Shown here piece after piece: positions 35,713 through 44,924 of a stretch of 50,982 bases of DNA. The DNA lies in contig JAJDUA010000028.1 of assembly GCA_022826905.1 (NCBI GenBank), positions 1 through 50,982 of the forward strand. The letters run 5' to 3'. Positions within the stretch are counted from its first letter, which is position 1, and the number at the start of each line of letters is the position of its first letter. The position numbers and the translations under genes are program-made. The notes beneath the pieces are model-generated. The model was not told the origin of the DNA, searched no databases, and worked only from the letters and a program-made list of their open reading frames with translations. The DNA is from Candidatus Dadabacteria bacterium (lineage in GTDB: Bacteria; Desulfobacterota_D; UBA1144; Nemesobacterales; Nemesobacteraceae).

Positions 35713-38532
35713 TTAGAGGTTTCTATTTCTTCGCCGCTTTGGAGTTCTTCCCTTTATTTCAGCATCTAAAGGTGCGTGCATTTCCTCATACAGCATGAAC
35801 AGATGCTCTATGCGCTTGCGCTCTGAAGAGAAGCCAGTGCGGCGATATAACCTGTCTACGGCTCGGTCAAGAGCTTGATGTGCACGACGAAGACTTGGTG
35901 GCATTAAGTCGGGGTCGTAGAGATCGGCCAGTGTCGAATCCGGGTGAGCAGCACGAGCATCAAGTATGGCTTGCGCAAGTCGTTCCAGTCTCGACATATT
36001 CACACCTTTTGGGGGCATAGGGAACGTGTTGTAGACAAGACCTATAGAATAGCGGTAGTCACTTTTTAACCTTCCACCAACATGACGAAGCCAAGCCATG
36101 TGCATAGACGAAGTAAGAAGTGCGAAATCGGCAAGAGTGGCGTTTTCTAGAACGCGAACGAGGTTGCTTGGAATAACTGGCGGTTCCAGCCAGCCAATTG
36201 GAATATATTCCCGTCTTTCTGAGCTGACTTCGGGAATGACCAAGAAAGGGGTTGTTGGGATAGTCGTAAATGCAAATTCAGTTGGAAACTGGGCAAGTTT
36301 ACGAGTCACTTCCCGCTTGCTTTCAAGACGAGACCCACGGACGGCCTTGATACGCTCCCGAACTTTTGGCAGGTCTACCAATATGTTTGGTTCCGTATCA
36401 TGCAAAACCAAAATCCAACGATCACCGCCTTGCAAGTATTCACGGGCTCCGACAAAAGGGTGTAGGAAAGGTTCAGCATCGGGTTCTTCTGCTAGAAACT
36501 GGACCCGTTCCTCATCTGTGAAAATGTAGTGGCCCCCATCAATGGGTTGCGAACCATAACGCAACGGAGTCATTCCGTTGATTGGTTTATTCTCCTCGTA
36601 AACCGTTATATAAGGGTTAGAAAGTCCGGTAGCATCAAACAGATAGGGTGACAGTACTTTGTGCCGGGTTTCCTCCGGTTCGCCATTAATGTCAGGATAG
36701 CTGAACAGGTACTTTTCCGATTTGGCTACTTCCCGTCCATCCAATCCGATAATTATCACATGGACATGTGCTTTACCATCTGCATCAGAACCCCAAGCGA
36801 ATGTGCGGTGAGCAAAACTGATTTCAAGCTTGAGGTGGTCAAACAGTAAGGGCCAGAGTTGTGCCACCTGCTTGCCCTGAGTAATAGAATTCGTTGCCAC
36901 GAATCCTATTCGCGCTGAAGTGTTCTGAACATATTTTCCAGCTTTGATGAACCAAGCAGTGACATAGTCCAGACTACCACTACTTCCGTCTAGATTAGCT
37001 ATTCTACGAACTTGGGTGCGCTGATCAATTGTTTGAAATTTTGCGCCCACGAACGGTGGATTGCCGAATACATAGTCGCAGTGCTCTGGGGATAGAAGGG
37101 AAGCCCAGTCAGTTTCCAAAGCATCTGCATGTTGTATATTGGGTGATGTTTCAAGCGGGATGCGAGCATAAGTCTCGCCGAATTCCAAGCTCAATCGGTT
37201 ATTCATAATATGGTCCATCATCCAAAGCGCGGTTTCGGCGATCCTGACCGGAAATTCGCCAAGTTCAATACCGTAGAACTGGTTCACATTTACTAAAGAG
37301 AGTATTTGCATATAGAATTCTCTCTGTCGTGATAACTTGGGTTCCGTTGTATGAATTTCACGTGTACGGAGTTCGCGGATTACCTCCATTTCAAGCAAAC
37401 GAATTTCCCGGTAAGCGATGATCAGGAAGTTTCCGCAACCGCAGGCCGGATCAAAGAAGGTAAGACTGCCGAGCTTTTTCTGGAATTCCTCAAGCCGATT
37501 TCTTCGGTTACTTTTCAGTATCTTGATCTTTTCGAACTCCGCGCGGAGTTCATCAAGAAAGAGCGGTTCAATAACCTTGAGAATATTTTTCTCGGTAGTA
37601 TAGTGTGCGCCTTGGGCTCGACGTTCCGCCGGTTCCATGACCGACTGGAAAAGCGCACCGAAAATCGCTGGTGATATCTTCGACCAGTCAAAATAACAAG
37701 CCTCAAGAAGTCGCTCGCGCATTACCCTGTTAAAAGAGGGGATAAGTAGGGGTTCATGGAAAAGGTCGCCGTTTATATAGGAAAAGTTTGCGAGGTCTTC
37801 ATCAAGAGTCAAAGATCGTTTGTTAACCTGAGTATCCAGAACCTGAAAAAGCTGGGTAAGCATAGGTCCGAGATCGGAACCATCCTCTCTGGTACGCGTT
37901 TCAATGAATTCAAGGAATATATCTCGTGGCTCGAAAATACCTGTGTCATCGGCAAACAGGCAGAAAACGATTCTCACTAGGAAGCATTCCAGATCGTGGC
38001 CACGGTACCCTGCCTCGTCAAGTGCGTCATACAACCGCCCAACAAGTTTTGCCGCCTCTATGTTTGCTGGGTCTTGATCGCGAAAAGTCTTGCGCTCCAC
38101 GCCGATTATGAATCCAAATTTCTCTATGTGAGCTTGCAGATCAGGCAGTTTGAAAGAAATCTTTTCTCTTTTTTCAAGATCGCGAAGTAGAAAGTTTTGA
38201 AAGTCGCTTACGAGTATATAACGCGGTTGGTCTTTTTTAGGCAGAGCATCACAGTAATCTCCTGCCTGCTCCTGGGCAGGTTTTAGATCACGACCGGCGC
38301 TTTTTTGTTCAACTAACAACATTCCCGGCCAGAAAAGGTCTATGAAACCCGAACTGTTGTCGAGCTTTCGCACATGGTATTCATAACGTGCGACAGAACG
38401 ACTCTTAACACCAAATATTTCAAAAAAGTCGTTGTAGAAACTCTGAGTTTGTCCTTTTTCATAGGCGGCGTCTGCCCATTCGCGGGAAAACTCGGCGGCA
38501 CGGCTTCGAATTTCATTCCAAGATAAGCGCAT
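35713..38532 (-). CDS. MmeI-like type IIL restriction-modification enzyme
   Basis: The 939-residue single-chain enzyme has the layout of MmeI. The N-terminal nuclease contains FIDLFWPGMLLVEQKSAGRD (D...EQK near residues 64-80). A helical spacer follows, then the N6-adenine methylase with FDPACGCGNFLIIAY (SAM motif I), YGIELGEFPVRIAETALW and the catalytic VFGNPPFVG (NPPF). A target-recognition domain takes up the last ~300 residues. MmeI-type enzymes methylate one strand of their site and cut about 20 bases away. All motifs look intact, so it should be active. The recognition site cannot be read from sequence by eye. Confidence 0.88.
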   Translation of the reverse strand: MRLSWNEIRSRAAEFSREWADAAYEKGQTQSFYNDFFEIFGVKSRSVARYEYHVRKLDNSSGFIDLFWPGMLLVEQKSAGRDLKPAQEQAGDYCDALPKKDQPRYILVSDFQNFLLRDLEKREKISFKLPDLQAHIEKFGFIIGVERKTFRDQDPANIEAAKLVGRLYDALDEAGYRGHDLECFLVRIVFCLFADDTGIFEPRDIFLEFIETRTREDGSDLGPMLTQLFQVLDTQVNKRSLTLDEDLANFSYINGDLFHEPLLIPSFNRVMRERLLEACYFDWSKISPAIFGALFQSVMEPAERRAQGAHYTTEKNILKVIEPLFLDELRAEFEKIKILKSNRRNRLEEFQKKLGSLTFFDPACGCGNFLIIAYREIRLLEMEVIRELRTREIHTTEPKLSRQREFYMQILSLVNVNQFYGIELGEFPVRIAETALWMMDHIMNNRLSLEFGETYARIPLETSPNIQHADALETDWASLLSPEHCDYVFGNPPFVGAKFQTIDQRTQVRRIANLDGSSGSLDYVTAWFIKAGKYVQNTSARIGFVATNSITQGKQVAQLWPLLFDHLKLEISFAHRTFAWGSDADGKAHVHVIIIGLDGREVAKSEKYLFSYPDINGEPEETRHKVLSPYLFDATGLSNPYITVYEENKPINGMTPLRYGSQPIDGGHYIFTDEERVQFLAEEPDAEPFLHPFVGAREYLQGGDRWILVLHDTEPNILVDLPKVRERIKAVRGSRLESKREVTRKLAQFPTEFAFTTIPTTPFLVIPEVSSERREYIPIGWLEPPVIPSNLVRVLENATLADFALLTSSMHMAWLRHVGGRLKSDYRYSIGLVYNTFPMPPKGVNMSRLERLAQAILDARAAHPDSTLADLYDPDLMPPSLRRAHQALDRAVDRLYRRTGFSSERKRIEHLFMLYEEMHAPLDAEIKGRTPKRRRNRNL

Positions 38533-38632
38533 AGCTGTTTAACTTCCAATCAATTACATGATTCCACTCAACACTTCTTTAAAGTTTTCAAAGATTTTCA
38601 AGATTATTAGTTTTAATACGAAAGTAGTGAAC

Positions 38633-39424
38633 TCAAAACAGTCCTCGCAACAATCCTCCATCAACCTGGATAGTAGTTCCGGTCATGTAGCTTGCTTTCT
38701 CGGAAGCAAGAAAGCAGGCTAGGGCGGCCAGTTCTTCAGGAGTTCCTATTCTTTGCAGGGGAATATCTTTCTCCATCTCCTCTATGGCTTTTTCGTATTT
38801 AATGTTTGCCTGCGCGGCCCTTTTTTCCGCGAGCGCCTTTATCCTGTCCGTGTAGATCCTTCCGGGACAGATGTTGTTTACCAAGATGTTGTACTCTGCG
38901 AGTTCGTTTGAAAGAGTCTTCGAGAAACCTATAAGCCCGGCGCGGGAAGTGTTCGAAAGTATCAGTCCATCTATCGGTTGCTTAACAGCTATTGAGGTTA
39001 TGTTCACTATTCTTCCCCAGCTTTTCTGTTTCATTAGAGGAACTATTTTCTTCGCCAGATAAATGCCGCTTAGAAGGTTGAGTTCCAAGGCGCTTTGCCA
39101 GTCGGGTGATTCAAAGTCTTCGAAGAAGCCGAAAGGGGGCCCTCCGGCGTTGTTTATGAGAATATCAATTCCGCCAAGTGTTTTTACCGTTTCTTCTATT
39201 ACACGGTCGACCTGTTCTTTATTAGTTACATCGGCTGTGGAGGCAAGAACATCCACCGGAAAACGAGTTCTTATTTCGGAAGCCGTACGCTCTATTTCCT
39301 CTTTTGAACGGGAAAATATGGAGAGATTTACTCCTTCATCCGCAAGAGCGAAGGCTATCGCCTTTCCGATTCCCTTGCTGGACGCCGCCACCAGGGCGAC
39401 CTTTCCCTTTATACCGAGATCCAT
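38633..39424 (-). CDS. SDR-family oxidoreductase lacking the usual YxxxK
   Basis: This 263-residue Rossmann protein resembles 3-oxoacyl-ACP reductases. It shows the cofactor loop AASSKGIGKA (AAS in place of TGG), NNAGGPP, and the catalytic-Ser region NITSIAV. Where YxxxK is expected it reads LILSNTSRAGLIGFSK, so both Tyr and Lys are missing. A subgroup of SDR proteins with LSN-R at this place exists, so the change is probably a family trait and not decay. Its last 47 codons are duplicated at 26693-26832 and serve as the boundary of the defence island. It is 3 bp downstream of the fmdB-like gene. Confidence 0.88.
   Translation of the reverse strand: MDLGIKGKVALVAASSKGIGKAIAFALADEGVNLSIFSRSKEEIERTASEIRTRFPVDVLASTADVTNKEQVDRVIEETVKTLGGIDILINNAGGPPFGFFEDFESPDWQSALELNLLSGIYLAKKIVPLMKQKSWGRIVNITSIAVKQPIDGLILSNTSRAGLIGFSKTLSNELAEYNILVNNICPGRIYTDRIKALAEKRAAQANIKYEKAIEEMEKDIPLQRIGTPEELAALACFLASEKASYMTGTTIQVDGGLLRGLF
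38637..38776 (-). repeat. Right-edge direct repeat within SDR 3' end (att-like)
   Basis: This is the partner of 26693-26832. To the left of 38637 and to the right of 26832 the two copies lose all similarity, which fixes the island borders to within a few bases. Most of the 11 differences fall in third codon positions, as if this 3' end came from a diverged strain together with the island. Confidence 0.9.
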
Positions 39425-39427
39425 AAG

Positions 39428-39784
39428 CTATTTTTTCTTTTGCTTTGACTTTGCTTTTTTCGTGTCGGACTTTATCGAGTCATATGTCTGGCTCGAACCT
39501 GAAACAGCGGCTTGTTCCGTCGGAAGAACGGGACTCTGAGAAGAAGAGGCGGGGGCACCTTCTCCGACATCGTGATCTCTTAGCTGCTTGGGCTCAGATA
39601 TCTTTTTCTTCCCGTAGTCGGTTTCATACCAGCCCGAGCCTTTCAGATGAAAAGCTGAAACAGAGATGATTCTTTTAAGTCTTCCTCCACACTCTTCACA
39701 CTTGGTGGCAGGCTTATCATTAAAGCCCTGAAGGATTTCAAACACACTTTCACACTTTTTACATTCATACTCGTAAATAGGCAT
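39428..39784 (-). CDS. FmdB-family zinc ribbon protein
   Basis: This 118-residue protein begins MPIYEYECKKCESVFE and has a second CEEC pair about 25 residues later, forming a zinc ribbon typical of FmdB-like regulators. A GSGWYETDYGKK segment common in the family follows, and then a low-complexity, Lys-rich tail. The role is poorly known (possibly transcription regulation). It is co-directional with the SDR gene. Confidence 0.85.
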   Translation of the reverse strand: MPIYEYECKKCESVFEILQGFNDKPATKCEECGGRLKRIISVSAFHLKGSGWYETDYGKKKISEPKQLRDHDVGEGAPASSSQSPVLPTEQAAVSGSSQTYDSIKSDTKKAKSKQKKK

Positions 39785-39988
39785 GGCTTATAAAATCTCC
39801 CATATTTCCAGAAAATCATCCGGACATATGAGAAAAAATCAAGAACAGCGGCGAAATAGGGCGTTTGTCGCTGATTCTCTCGGATTTGTTCATGGATTTA
39901 TACAAGTTTACATAATATACATTATCGGACACTGAGAAGATGCTGCTCAAAGGCATTGAATCCGAATTCTAATCCCGATACGTGGTTC

Positions 39989-40552
39989 TTATTTGATCAA
40001 ACCAATTTCCTTGAGAAATCTAAGCAGACCACTGTTATTTCGAGTTGCACGTTCAAGATCAGGAATATCAAATTTTGAAAGACATTCCGACGCGGTTATC
40101 GGCTTGTTGTAGTCCTTCCAATGACGTTTGAGTTCCTGTTCTGCTAAGTTTGATGTTGGGGGTTTTAAATTCTCACATCTGGGAAAATGGTTTAACAGAA
40201 GTGCTTCCAAACATGGGTTTGACCATACTGGTATAAATTCAGACCGCTCAATTATTCTGTCAGCCTTTTGTGTCTTCAGTAAATTTTCAGCACGCAGGTC
40301 TGCATCAAGGAATACCGCTTTCTTCCAGAATTTCCTACTATGTTTTTGTTCCCGTTTTATCGCGGTCTTCTCCGCCTGTTCCAAAATGGCTAAATGGTTT
40401 CCTCCTCGGCACAGTTTTATATCAAAATGGAGATCAAGTGTGGATTGAGCATTAGCGATTTGATGAAGAAAAGAAACGTAACCGCGTTCGCTCTCTCCTT
40501 CGCAGGCAACGAAGACTGCCTTTCGTGGTTTTCGAGACGGACGCCGCGCCAT
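39989..40552 (-). CDS. RloB-like protein (TOPRIM-type, AbiL second component)
   Basis: This 187-residue protein has a basic start (RRPSRKPRKAVFVACEGESERGYVSFL). The Glu there and the Asp pair in KKAVFLDADLRAEN are the metal residues expected of the RloB/TOPRIM-like fold. Known partners are RloA-type ATPases, and the ATPase gene lies 3 bp upstream. Pairs of this kind (RloAB, AbiLi/AbiLii) are phage-defence or abortive-infection modules. It is the likely effector. Confidence 0.78.
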   Translation of the reverse strand: MARRPSRKPRKAVFVACEGESERGYVSFLHQIANAQSTLDLHFDIKLCRGGNHLAILEQAEKTAIKREQKHSRKFWKKAVFLDADLRAENLLKTQKADRIIERSEFIPVWSNPCLEALLLNHFPRCENLKPPTSNLAEQELKRHWKDYNKPITASECLSKFDIPDLERATRNNSGLLRFLKEIGLIK

Positions 40553-40555
40553 TTG

Positions 40556-41782
40556 TCAACCAATCACGGGCAAAGCGCCGTATTGGCCGCCCATGTATTT
40601 ACGATAGAAATTGTCATCTCGTCTCACCGATTTAATATCATTAAGAGAAAAAATTTCCGTCTTTCCATCATTGTCTTTTTCGCATAATACGATTTCATCC
40701 TTCTGGAGTTCTTCAAGCAATGATGGACTTTGGCAACTCATCCAGAGTTGTGCATTGCGAGTATTACGCCGGGGGTCGCGAAACCAGCGTAGAATTTCTT
40801 CCATAATTGTCGGATGTATTGAAGCATCAAGTTCGTCAATAATTGCTATACCACCTTTGACTAACGCATGGGCAAGAATCGGAAAATATCTGATAAATTG
40901 TTGTGTGCCATTGCTCTCAAGTTCGAATGGCATCCCCAGATTTAGACCGTTATGGTAAAGCTTCATTATATTTTTTCCATTTTCTGTTGATGATACATCT
41001 AGGCTACGAATACCGATATCAATACGCCTAATCTCCTGATTGACCTGTTCCAGAAGTTCATTTTGGTCTGCATAATTCTGGAAAAGATCTTGATCGGATA
41101 TCTTTTGTTTTGTGACTAGAATATTTGACTTCATTAACAGTGCATGGTTGGAAAACTCAGTTGAAAATTCATGGTTGAATTGAACCATAGTGGATATAAC
41201 ACTGGCGTTTGGTTTCAGAATTCTAACAAGAAAGTCTTCTCCATAACCAAGCCCGAATCTCTTTGAAACTTTTACCTTGCCGTTCTCAAATCGTTCAAAA
41301 ATTCTTGTCTTTCTAGCAGTTGCTGATGGCCAGAAGAAGAGACTTTCATAACTGACAGTCTTTTTTCCGTTGTTTGAAATTTCAAGTTCGTAGAGGTGTC
41401 TGCTGTACTTTCTGTCGAAGCGCTCTGTATCTGTTCCCAGAGATTCCGGGGCGGAGAACCAGAGTCTCAATCTCGTGGGTCTAGATACGTGTTCATTGTC
41501 AATATAAGGCCAGAAGGGAAATGAATGCAAATCGTCACCAGGTTGAGTGTGAAAACTGTGTTTCAGGAACCAGATGATGAAAGTCAAGGCTCGGAGAATG
41601 TTTGATTTCCCAGATCCGTTGGCTCCAAAGATGGCAATAACTTTGGAAACCCGTTCCCCTGAGTCTGGAAAACTTTCGATAAGATGATCGGCTTTCGCTG
41701 GTGCATTTCCTGGTGCGACTAAATCAAGCACTTGGCGATCTTGAATAGAATAAAAGTTTTCGACTTCTAATTTGGTAATCAT
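40556..41782 (-). CDS. RloA/AbiLi-like AAA ATPase
   Basis: This 408-residue SMC/ABC-type ATPase of the AAA_15/AAA_21 group starts ITKLEVENFYSIQDRQ. Its Walker A is FGANGSGKSN (residues ~52-61), a signature-like region lies near 285, Walker B is GIAIIDELDASIH, and a His-switch-like WMSCQSPSL follows. With the RloB-like gene 3 bp downstream it forms a two-gene defence module. It lies just outside the SDR-bounded island. Confidence 0.82.
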   Translation of the reverse strand: MITKLEVENFYSIQDRQVLDLVAPGNAPAKADHLIESFPDSGERVSKVIAIFGANGSGKSNILRALTFIIWFLKHSFHTQPGDDLHSFPFWPYIDNEHVSRPTRLRLWFSAPESLGTDTERFDRKYSRHLYELEISNNGKKTVSYESLFFWPSATARKTRIFERFENGKVKVSKRFGLGYGEDFLVRILKPNASVISTMVQFNHEFSTEFSNHALLMKSNILVTKQKISDQDLFQNYADQNELLEQVNQEIRRIDIGIRSLDVSSTENGKNIMKLYHNGLNLGMPFELESNGTQQFIRYFPILAHALVKGGIAIIDELDASIHPTIMEEILRWFRDPRRNTRNAQLWMSCQSPSLLEELQKDEIVLCEKDNDGKTEIFSLNDIKSVRRDDNFYRKYMGGQYGALPVIG

Positions 41783-41923
41783 TGATCAGTTTTGCATGTA
41801 AAAGACTTTTAGAAGCTGTTACTGGGAGAGTTTAACAAAATTTCTGCAAAAAGCCAATCTAAACTGGCAATATGTAAAAATTAGGAAATTAAGACAGAGA
41901 ATAATTCTCTCCCAACTACCGGT

Positions 41924-42094
41924 CTAATCGCGCTCATTCATAAAATCATCCGTAACGCCCTCCCCCTCAAACCAGATTTCCCATTCTAAAACTCGTTTCA
42001 ACGCCTGTTCGGTAGTTTCTTCATAGGTTCCCTGTTTTCTAAGAAAATCCTCAAAAAGGGTTCCGACTTTTCCTTTTTCAGTTTCACCAGTCAT
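41924..42094 (-). CDS. Small antitoxin-like protein, 56 residues
   Basis: The minus-strand frame starts with ATG at 42094 and ends with TAG at 41924. The sequence TLFEDFLRKQGTYEETTEQALKRVLEWE resembles the N-terminal segment of antitoxin-like proteins (F/DDFL..EG.YEE.T..A.KRV) that normally continue into a helix-turn-helix. Here the protein ends after an acidic tail, so it is a short form or a remnant. No toxin gene is beside it. It lies between lutC and the RloA gene. Confidence 0.5.
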   Translation of the reverse strand: MTGETEKGKVGTLFEDFLRKQGTYEETTEQALKRVLEWEIWFEGEGVTDDFMNERD

Positions 42095-42130
42095 CTCAAA
42101 GCACGTATTCTCCTTTTTGAGAGTATATCC

Positions 42131-42733
42131 TCAAATCATTATCACTGCTACTTTCCCCGGCCCATGAACTCCGAGAGTAAGGTTAAGTTCTATATCTGCC
42201 GTTCTGCTCGGCCCTGTTATAAAGGAAACACAGGAGCAGGTATCGAAGATTTGCGGAAAAAGACTATGAATATCAGGAACTATGTTTGTTTTTTCAAGTA
42301 TAGCTATGTGTACAGGAGGCAGAGCGGATACAAGCCTCGGTTTGTTGGAATCTGAGAGAAGCACAAGTGTTCCGGTATCTGCAATAGCGAAATCAGCCCC
42401 GGTTATTCCTATGTCAGCATTTGCGATGTTGGACTCATGTGTAAGTTCAAGTGATTTCAAAAGCTCCGTGTTCCAGCAGGAAATCGGCCCGCCACCGAAC
42501 TCTCTTATGAGGCTGTTTACCGAGTCCCTCAGGTCTTCTTTTCTTTCAAGAACAAGGGTCTCACCAGACACCATCTTGAAATTTTTTATAAAATCAGCTT
42601 CCAACTGGCTCTGATCAATGGATAATTCAGGCTTGACAAAGGGTTTCCGGCTGTTTTTGCCTGCAATTTTCTGCGTTGTTAAACTGAAAGATAAGTTTTG
42701 GAGTATACTTGCCTTGGATTCTTTAAAAATCAT
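42131..42733 (-). CDS. lutC: LutC-like LUD-domain protein (lactate utilisation)
   Basis: This 200-residue LUD-domain protein has the core GITGADFAIADTGTLVLLSD and ends SFITGPSRTADIE...GVHGPGKVAVIMI, as LutC/YkgG proteins do. With LutA and LutB it forms the iron-sulfur L-lactate dehydrogenase complex. The start overlaps the end of lutB by 4 bp (ATGA type). Confidence 0.88.
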   Translation of the reverse strand: MIFKESKASILQNLSFSLTTQKIAGKNSRKPFVKPELSIDQSQLEADFIKNFKMVSGETLVLERKEDLRDSVNSLIREFGGGPISCWNTELLKSLELTHESNIANADIGITGADFAIADTGTLVLLSDSNKPRLVSALPPVHIAILEKTNIVPDIHSLFPQIFDTCSCVSFITGPSRTADIELNLTLGVHGPGKVAVIMI

Positions 42734-44175
42734 CTCAATGATGCCTCGTTCTGATCGTTATATTTTTCTTTCCATCTTTCCCTGAAAGGTTTTTTCGAGA
42801 ATGCGGGAAAATTCTTTTCTTTAGTCCAGCTTGAAAAAGGATATGGGAGGTTGCGCAGCTCGTTATCTTTTTTATAGAACTGCTGCAGAATGAATATTAT
42901 TTTTCCCGCAAGATTGTAGAAAAACGGTTTGCTGAAAACGAAACTCCACATCCGGAAAGCAGTTTTCTCCATAAACTCCTCTGGCTTTGCCTTCCCCCCT
43001 CCTTCTCTTACCACTTTTTCCCTCAAAGAAAGAAGGACGTGGGGGAAATCGATCCTGACGGGACACACGTCTCTGCAAGCCCCGCAAAGAGACGACGCAA
43101 ACGGCAGGTCTGCGGTTTTATGCAGATCATTTAGCTGGGGTGTTATGACCGCCCCTATAGGGCCGGAATAAACCCAACCGTAACTGTGTCCTCCGACCTG
43201 CCTGTAGACCGGACATATGTTGATGCAGGCTCCACATCTTATGCAGTAAAGCGATTCCCTGGTTTTCTCCGACGCGGCGATGTCGCTTCTTCCGTTATCA
43301 ACAAAGACCAGATGAAACTCTCGGGGGCCGTCTTTCTCCCCTTCCCTTTTCGGTCCTGTTATCAGGGAAACGTAAGTGGATGATTTCTGCCCCGTGGCAC
43401 TTCTTGCGAGCAGGCTCAGGAAAACAGGAAGGTGGTTGAACTTCGGGATGATTTTCTCTATACCCATGATCGCCACGTGTATATCCGGCAGTGTGGTTGC
43501 TAGTCTGGCGTTGCCCTCGTTCTCCACTATGGCTATGGTTCCGGTTTCGGCCACGGCGAAATTAACTCCAGAGATCCCCATATCGGCTGAGAGGAACTTC
43601 TTTCTGAGCTTTTTTCTTGCCAGATTTGTTAGTTCTTGAGGTTCTTCATACTCGGGCACTCCGAATTTCTCGGAAAAAAGCTTTGATATATCCTCTTTGG
43701 TCTTGTGGATCGCGGGGGTGATTATGTGAAATGGGTGATCGTCACAGAGCTGGACTATGTATTCGCCAAGATCGGTTTCCACAGTGCTTATCCCGTTTGA
43801 TGTGAGATGCCTGTTAAGTTCTATTTCCTCTGTGGCCATCGACTTGCTTTTCACCACGCTTCGGACGTTGTTTTTCCTAGCTATGTTAACCACTATGGCG
43901 GAAGCCTCTTCGCCGTCCTTTGCCCAGTGCACCTTCCCCCCTGCGCTCGTGACGCTTTTCTCAAGCTCAAGGAGATAGCGGCCGAGATTGTCAATTACTT
44001 CCTCCTTTATGTGCCTAGCTTCTGACCTGAGTTTTTCCCACTCGGAAACTTCGCTTACGGCCTTCCGCCTTGAGGTTCTTGATCTGTCTGTGAAGTTCAC
44101 AAGTGCCTTTTTCAGCTTGGGGCTTCGCAGTGCCTCCACTGAGTTTTTCTTGAAATCTATGCGTTCGTTAATCAT
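42730..44175 (-). CDS. lutB: LutB-like iron-sulfur LUD protein (lactate utilisation)
   Basis: This 481-residue protein has an N-terminal LUD domain (GISGVNFAVAETGTIAIVEN) and two ferredoxin-type Cys clusters, YCIRCGACINICP and CGACRDVCPVRIDFP, for two 4Fe-4S centres. A C-terminal domain follows. The length and order match LutB. It overlaps lutA and lutC by 4 bp each, so the three are translated together. Confidence 0.92.
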   Translation of the reverse strand: MINERIDFKKNSVEALRSPKLKKALVNFTDRSRTSRRKAVSEVSEWEKLRSEARHIKEEVIDNLGRYLLELEKSVTSAGGKVHWAKDGEEASAIVVNIARKNNVRSVVKSKSMATEEIELNRHLTSNGISTVETDLGEYIVQLCDDHPFHIITPAIHKTKEDISKLFSEKFGVPEYEEPQELTNLARKKLRKKFLSADMGISGVNFAVAETGTIAIVENEGNARLATTLPDIHVAIMGIEKIIPKFNHLPVFLSLLARSATGQKSSTYVSLITGPKREGEKDGPREFHLVFVDNGRSDIAASEKTRESLYCIRCGACINICPVYRQVGGHSYGWVYSGPIGAVITPQLNDLHKTADLPFASSLCGACRDVCPVRIDFPHVLLSLREKVVREGGGKAKPEEFMEKTAFRMWSFVFSKPFFYNLAGKIIFILQQFYKKDNELRNLPYPFSSWTKEKNFPAFSKKPFRERWKEKYNDQNEASLR

Positions 44176-44924
44176 CCGGGATCCTCAAAGGCAAGAAGCT
44201 CCGCGAGGTGAAATATTTTTACGGGCAGATTTTTCTTAGACGCAAGCCCCCTTATGTTCATGAGGCAGCCCATGTCTGTTGATACCACGGCGCCAGCGCC
44301 TGAATTCATTATTGAATCCGTTTTTTCCTCAAGCATGGATTTTGATACTTCCGGATACTTGATGGAGAAGGTTCCTCCGAAACCGCAGCAGGCATCCGAC
44401 ATGTTCATTTCAATCAGTTCGACCCCATCAAGCGACCTGATAATTTCCCTGGGCTGAGAACTTATCCCGAGTTCCCGAAGCGCGTGGCAAGAGTCATGAA
44501 ACGTAACCCTGCCCCTGTATGCGGAGTCAAGATTCAGATCCTCTTTTCTGCTATAGATGAACTCTGAGAATTCATAAATTCCGGAGGATATCTTTTCTGC
44601 CCAGGAAAGCTTCTCAGGGTCATCGCGGAAAAGCTCGGTATAGTAATTTTTAACCATGGAAACACATGAACCCGAGGGGCACACTATCGGGCTGTCTCCG
44701 GCATTGAAAACATCAAGAAAATGACAGGCGACCTTCCCCGCTTCTTCACGGTAGCCCGAGTTAAACGCAGGCTGTCCGCAGCATGTCTGGTTCTTTGGAA
44801 ATTCAACTTCCAACCCCATACCAGTTAGAACTCTCAGCATCGCTTCGCCTACTTCCGGAAAAAAATTGTCCACAAGACAGCTTATGAAGAGACGGATATT
44901 TTGTTGTTTTTCTGATGAACTCAT
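44172..44924 (-). CDS. lutA: LutA-like CCG-domain protein (lactate utilisation)
   Basis: This 250-residue protein has two Cys-rich CCG motifs, QTCCGQPAFNSG and DACCGFGGTFSIKYPEVS, and a further CPSGSC. LutA/GlcF-type proteins use these to bind cluster or heterodisulfide-type cofactors. It overlaps the Fic-fold gene upstream by 4 bp, which puts that gene in the same operon. Confidence 0.92.
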   Translation of the reverse strand: MSSSEKQQNIRLFISCLVDNFFPEVGEAMLRVLTGMGLEVEFPKNQTCCGQPAFNSGYREEAGKVACHFLDVFNAGDSPIVCPSGSCVSMVKNYYTELFRDDPEKLSWAEKISSGIYEFSEFIYSRKEDLNLDSAYRGRVTFHDSCHALRELGISSQPREIIRSLDGVELIEMNMSDACCGFGGTFSIKYPEVSKSMLEEKTDSIMNSGAGAVVSTDMGCLMNIRGLASKKNLPVKIFHLAELLAFEDPG

